The translations under genes and the position numbers were made by a program. Below the pieces are notes generated by a model. It worked only from the letters and a program-made list of their open reading frames with translations. It was not told the DNA's origin and did no database searches. A DNA stretch of 9,150 nucleotides from Bacillota bacterium (lineage in GTDB: Bacteria > Bacillota > DTU030 > DUMP01). Location: NCBI GenBank assembly GCA_012735455.1, contig JAAYHG010000189.1, positions 1-9,150 on the forward strand, read 5' to 3'. This document shows, piece after piece, positions 6,361-9,150 of this stretch (position 1 is the stretch's first letter; every line of letters starts with the position of its first letter).

Positions 6361-7627
6361 TTATGCTGCCGAACGCTTACGACCGCGTTGAGATAGCCAC
6401 ATCAGTACATGAACAGCCCCACCTAAAGCCAGCCAAAATATCCCCACCAAGGCCCCACTCCGGGCCTGGAGCAGGACAACACTGGTCAATGCCAGGGCTG
6501 CAAGCGGAACCCAAGGGTAAGCAGGTACCGTAAAAGCACTGCCTGATCCTGTTCCCCGTTGCCGCAGACGGAAGTATGCGGCCAGGGTGAGAATAAACCC
6601 TCCAGCATAGAGAAACCCTGTTGCATCTACAACCAAACTCAGGTCACCACTGGCAGCTACCAAGATCATCCCAGCAACACTCACCAAAATGGCAAGTATC
6701 GGCACCTGTTGCCGTCCTGCTACCCGCCCTAAGACCGTGGGCACCTGGCCATCTGCTGCCATGGCAAACAGTACCCGGGAGGTAACCAAGACAAGTGCAT
6801 TGGCAGTAGCCGTGGTAGCCACCAGTGCGAGCAACGGTACCGCAACAGAAACCCCTCCGCCGAGGAACTCCTGTGCAGCCAAAGCCAGTGGAGCGGTAGC
6901 GGCGCTTAGTTCCTGCCAGGGCACACTACCCAGAGCAGCATAGAGTAAGCCAAGGTATAGGATAAGAACCAAAAGCAAGGAGGTAAGGATGGCACAGGGA
7001 AGGGTGCGGCGGGGCTCGTGCACCTCGTCTCCCATGGCGGCCACCTGGTCAAACCCGCCGAAGGCCAGAAAAGCAACCAAAGATGCTGCTATAACACCGG
7101 ACCAACCCTATGGCATGAACGGGGTAAGCAAGGCCGGTCTTGCGTGCATCGATCCGACACCCGCGATGACAAAAAGAGCAGTCACTTCAAAGGCCACCAG
7201 CAGGGTTTGAAAACGACTACTAACCCTCACTCCCCGCAGGTTGAGCAAGGCCAGTACAATGCCCAGTCCCACCGCGGCCGGTCCCCGCGGCAGTCCTGAC
7301 AGTTGCTCCAGATAGCCCCCGAAACCCAAGGTTACGTACCCGCTAGCAATCAAGTACCCGCCCCAATAGGCCCAGCCCATGAAGAACCCCACCGTAGGAC
7401 CAAAAGCCTCGCGTACAAAAGCGTAACCCCCACCGACGCGCGGGAGCCGCGAAGATAGTTCAGCGTAACACAACCCCAAGAGCAGAGCGGCCAAACAAGA
7501 CAAAAGACAGCAGAGCCGCCGGACCTGCCTTCGCCGCTGCCACACCAATTAGGGTAAATATCCCACCCCCAATTGTACCACCCACACCAATAGCAGTTGC
7601 CTGCAGTAACCCTACCTGACCCTTCAT
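6361..7627 (-). pseudogene. APC-family amino-acid permease, broken by a frameshift and an in-frame TAG
   Basis: An intact version would be about 423 residues, a multi-pass amino-acid/polyamine/organocation transporter. The ATG at 7627 has AGGTGA 5 nt upstream, and the N-terminus contains the APC substrate-loop motif (GVGGTIGGGIFTLIG). This frame runs only 55 codons to a TGA at 7462-7460. The rest of helix 2 (LAALLLGLCYAELSSRLP) continues in another frame, so a net +1 shift occurred near 7488-7500. That second frame stops at a TAG (7110-7108) inside FMP-stop-GWSGVIAASLVAFLAFGGFD, where homologs normally have an unbroken helix. The same frame then continues through recognisable APC sequence to a TAA at 6363-6361. 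Two lesions make function unlikely unless one or both are sequence errors. No neighbouring gene indicates the substrate. Confidence 0.85.
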
Positions 7628-7925
7628 TCAATTCACCTCTATGTTTGCTTTGGCTCTTCCTACCCCAACAGACCCAAGGGCTGGCTATATATCTGAAGCA
7701 ATTATGCCGCTACATAAGAGCATTAGTCAACAAGAACATCCATGTCAAGGGAAAATCAACTTAACCATGCCCTCCACACTCTCAGCGTTGATACCTGCTC
7801 CCGAGTGCCTGGTAACAAGAATCTGGCTGGTTTGGACAGTCACCGACAAATTGCATAGTCATACACTAGTTAAGAAATAAGTATCTGATTTCCACTCTCC
7901 GCCTAGGGGAAAGGAGGATTATACT
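7628..7925. other. Divergent intergenic region between the permease remnant and the repeat-protein gene
   Basis: About 300 bp between divergent starts. It contains the minus-strand permease promoter and, at its right end, the AAGGAGG ribosome binding site (7911-7917) of the repeat-protein gene. I see no convincing plus-strand promoter, no hairpin of note, no RNA gene and no mobile-element end. A short plus-strand open frame across it (7641-7880) has no ribosome binding site and no recognisable protein features. Confidence 0.4.
7701..7730 (-). promoter_or_regulatory. Promoter of the permease gene
   Basis: Minus strand: -35 TTGACT (7730-7725, 5 of 6), an 18-bp spacer, and -10 CATAAT (7706-7701, 5 of 6). 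The -10 is about 74 nt upstream of the permease ATG. A second TTGACA lies just upstream (7748-7743) but has a poorer -10 at the right distance. Retention of a good promoter fits a recent inactivation or sequence errors. Confidence 0.5.
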
Positions 7926-9150
7926 GTGCCCAATGAAATACCCGGCTTTTTTTGGCTGCTGAGAGGACCTGTAATTCCAGGAGTTCAGGGAGAGAATCGT
8001 CCACCCGAATCAGTGACTGACAATAGTAGTACCTGTGAGGCGCAGCACGAGATTGTGACTGAGACAGAAGAAATCCAAGTCCAAGACGAATCCACTTCCT
8101 CGGACGATCTTCTTGCCGAGGCAATTGAGCTGCATAATCTCGGGGTGAACGGCGATAAGGAAGCTGTCCAATAGTGCTATGAGTTACTCCAACAGATTAG
8201 GGAAACAAACCCCGATAACGTTCTGGCTGAGGCTTATTTTGGTAGTGCAACATCCCTGTTAGGACGTGACGCCATAGACCCCAACAAGAGATTTAAGCTT
8301 GCTATCCAGGGTGTAAAAATACTGGATCAAGCTGTCTCTAAGGCCCCTGATAACATTGACATTCGTACCCTGCGAGGCTATGTCTGTCTACGCCTTCCCG
8401 AGCTGTATTTTCACCGCACAGCAACAGCGATAGAGGACTTTACTTACCTGGTATCGCGCTACGAGCAAGACCAACCCTTTTCCACAGAGTTCTACTGGAA
8501 AATTCTCTTCGACCTGGGTGTTGCGTACAAGCAAATCGAGCAGATCAAAGAGGCGGAAGCAACCTGGCGTAAGCTGCTCTCCGCGGCTCCAGATCCCAAG
8601 TATTTCACTCTTGTTGCCCGGGAAGGGATGGAGGTTTCAGAATACCTCCCAGAGACAACAACAGAGGATGATACTGTTCCACAGGAAGCCACACCTGTAA
8701 TTAATCTGAGTGAGGGAACAGAACTGCGCGCGCGGGCACTGGCCGGCGATCAGAGCGCTGTCAAGAAGGCCTTGGCCTTTTTCCAGACCGCTCATGAACA
8801 GGATCCCAGCAATAGTCTGATCGAGGCTTACTACGGAGATAGCTTGTCCCTTTCGGGACGCCACGACGAAGACCCTACGGTTATGTTCGGGAAGGCCATT
8901 CAAGGGATGAAGATCCTCGACCACGCCGTGACCGCTAGCCCTGATAATATTGAAATTCGGCTAATCAGAGCTTATCACAGTTTTCGCCTACCGGAGGCTT
9001 TCTTCCGGCGGACGGCGACCGCAATTGCGGATTTCGAGTATCTGCGCGAACGCTACAATGCCGACAAGAGCATTATGTCTAAAGAAAAGTATTGGCAGCT
9101 TCTTTATGACTTAGGCAGGTCCTACCAACGCCTGAATATGGAACAAGAAG
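7926..9150 (+). CDS. TPR-like tandem-repeat protein, interrupted by in-frame TAG at 8172-8174 (3' end cut off)
   Basis: The GTG at 7926 follows AAGGAGG (7911-7917) by 8 nt. The frame encodes 82 residues, then TAG at 8172-8174, and then stays open for 325 more codons to the window edge. No ATG, GTG or TTG occurs in this frame until ATG 8628, so the downstream part cannot easily be a separate gene from its conserved beginning. Layout: a short hydrophobic N-terminus (FFWLLRGPVIPG), an acidic Ser/Thr/Glu-rich linker (about 23-61), a unit of about 198 residues, another acidic linker, then a second unit. Within units, helix pairs such as FDLGVAYKQIEQIKEAEATW and AVSKAPDNIDIRTLRGY look like TPR/alpha-solenoid repeats, which usually bind other proteins. 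The second unit aligns a lysine with the TAG position. The exact family and function are not recognised. It may be a pseudogene, a sequence error or a TAG-decoded gene. Confidence 0.75.
8109..9150 (+). repeat. Tandem duplication of a ~198-residue coding unit (second copy incomplete)
   Basis: Unit 1 runs from about 8109 to 8705, and unit 2 from about 8706 past the window edge; the offset is 594-597 nt. Matching pairs include KLAIQGVKILDQAV with KAIQGMKILDHAV, PDNIDIRTLRGY with PDNIEIRLIRAY, and RLPELYFHRTATAIEDFTYL with RLPEAFFRRTATAIADFEYL. Codons differ widely at third positions, so this is an old duplication under protein-level selection. Confidence 0.85.

Noticed and set aside
7018..7299. 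Plus-strand frames antisense to the broken permease
   Set aside because: They reflect the base composition of the permease. The minus-strand translation is clearly an APC transporter.
7947..7953. T7 run near the start of the repeat-protein gene, a possible slippage site
   Set aside because: The frame is open on both sides and continues into recognisable repeat sequence, so no frameshift is needed to explain it.
8637..8924. Minus-strand frame in the second repeat unit
   Set aside because: The plus-strand translation aligns with the first repeat unit, so the minus-strand frame is a shadow.
8628..9150. Independent gene starting at ATG 8628 after the TAG
   Set aside because: It has a GGAAGGG-like stretch immediately before it, but it would begin in the linker and leave about 150 conserved codons untranslated. 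A single interrupted gene explains the data better.

Overview
The window looks like a bacterial chromosome segment, most likely from an anaerobic Gram-positive of the Clostridia. The reasons are very strong AGGAGG-type ribosome binding sites, use of TTG and GTG starts, a MacAB-like exporter with no outer-membrane partner gene, and a DUF438-hemerythrin-PAS protein of a kind typical of strict anaerobes. The taxonomic call is inference; no rRNA or marker gene is present.

Layout. (1) Positions 1-903, minus strand: the first two thirds of a MATE-family multidrug efflux pump that runs off the left edge. It has its own promoter, whose -35 box overlaps a small inverted repeat. (2) Positions 1104-4902, plus strand: a three-gene ABC export operon made of an ATPase (TTG start), an unusually long membrane-fusion/adaptor protein carrying two successive lipoyl-like modules, and a MacB/FtsX-type permease that overlaps the adaptor gene by 17 nt. 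A perfect 14-bp hairpin at 4979-5010 closes the operon and also serves the convergent gene. (3) Positions 6233-5022, minus strand: a DUF438 + hemerythrin + PAS protein, probably an oxygen/NO/redox sensor. (4) Positions 7627-6361, minus strand: an APC-family amino-acid permease broken by a frameshift and an in-frame TAG. (5) Positions 7926-9150, plus strand: a TPR-like protein with two copies of a roughly 198-residue unit, each preceded by an acidic linker. It has an in-frame TAG in the first unit and runs off the right edge.

How the genes fit together. Positions 1-4902 form a divergently arranged efflux neighbourhood, with a MATE pump on one side and a MacAB-like ABC exporter on the other, separated by about 200 bp of shared control region. 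The right half looks unrelated to it. No RNA gene, CRISPR array, insertion sequence or origin was recognised.

The most interesting points are the two in-frame TAG codons in neighbouring, otherwise well-conserved genes, the doubled adaptor architecture, and the large tandem repeat protein. None is proof of a new system. TAG decoding (for example as pyrrolysine) is a testable but minority explanation beside ordinary nonsense mutation or sequence error.
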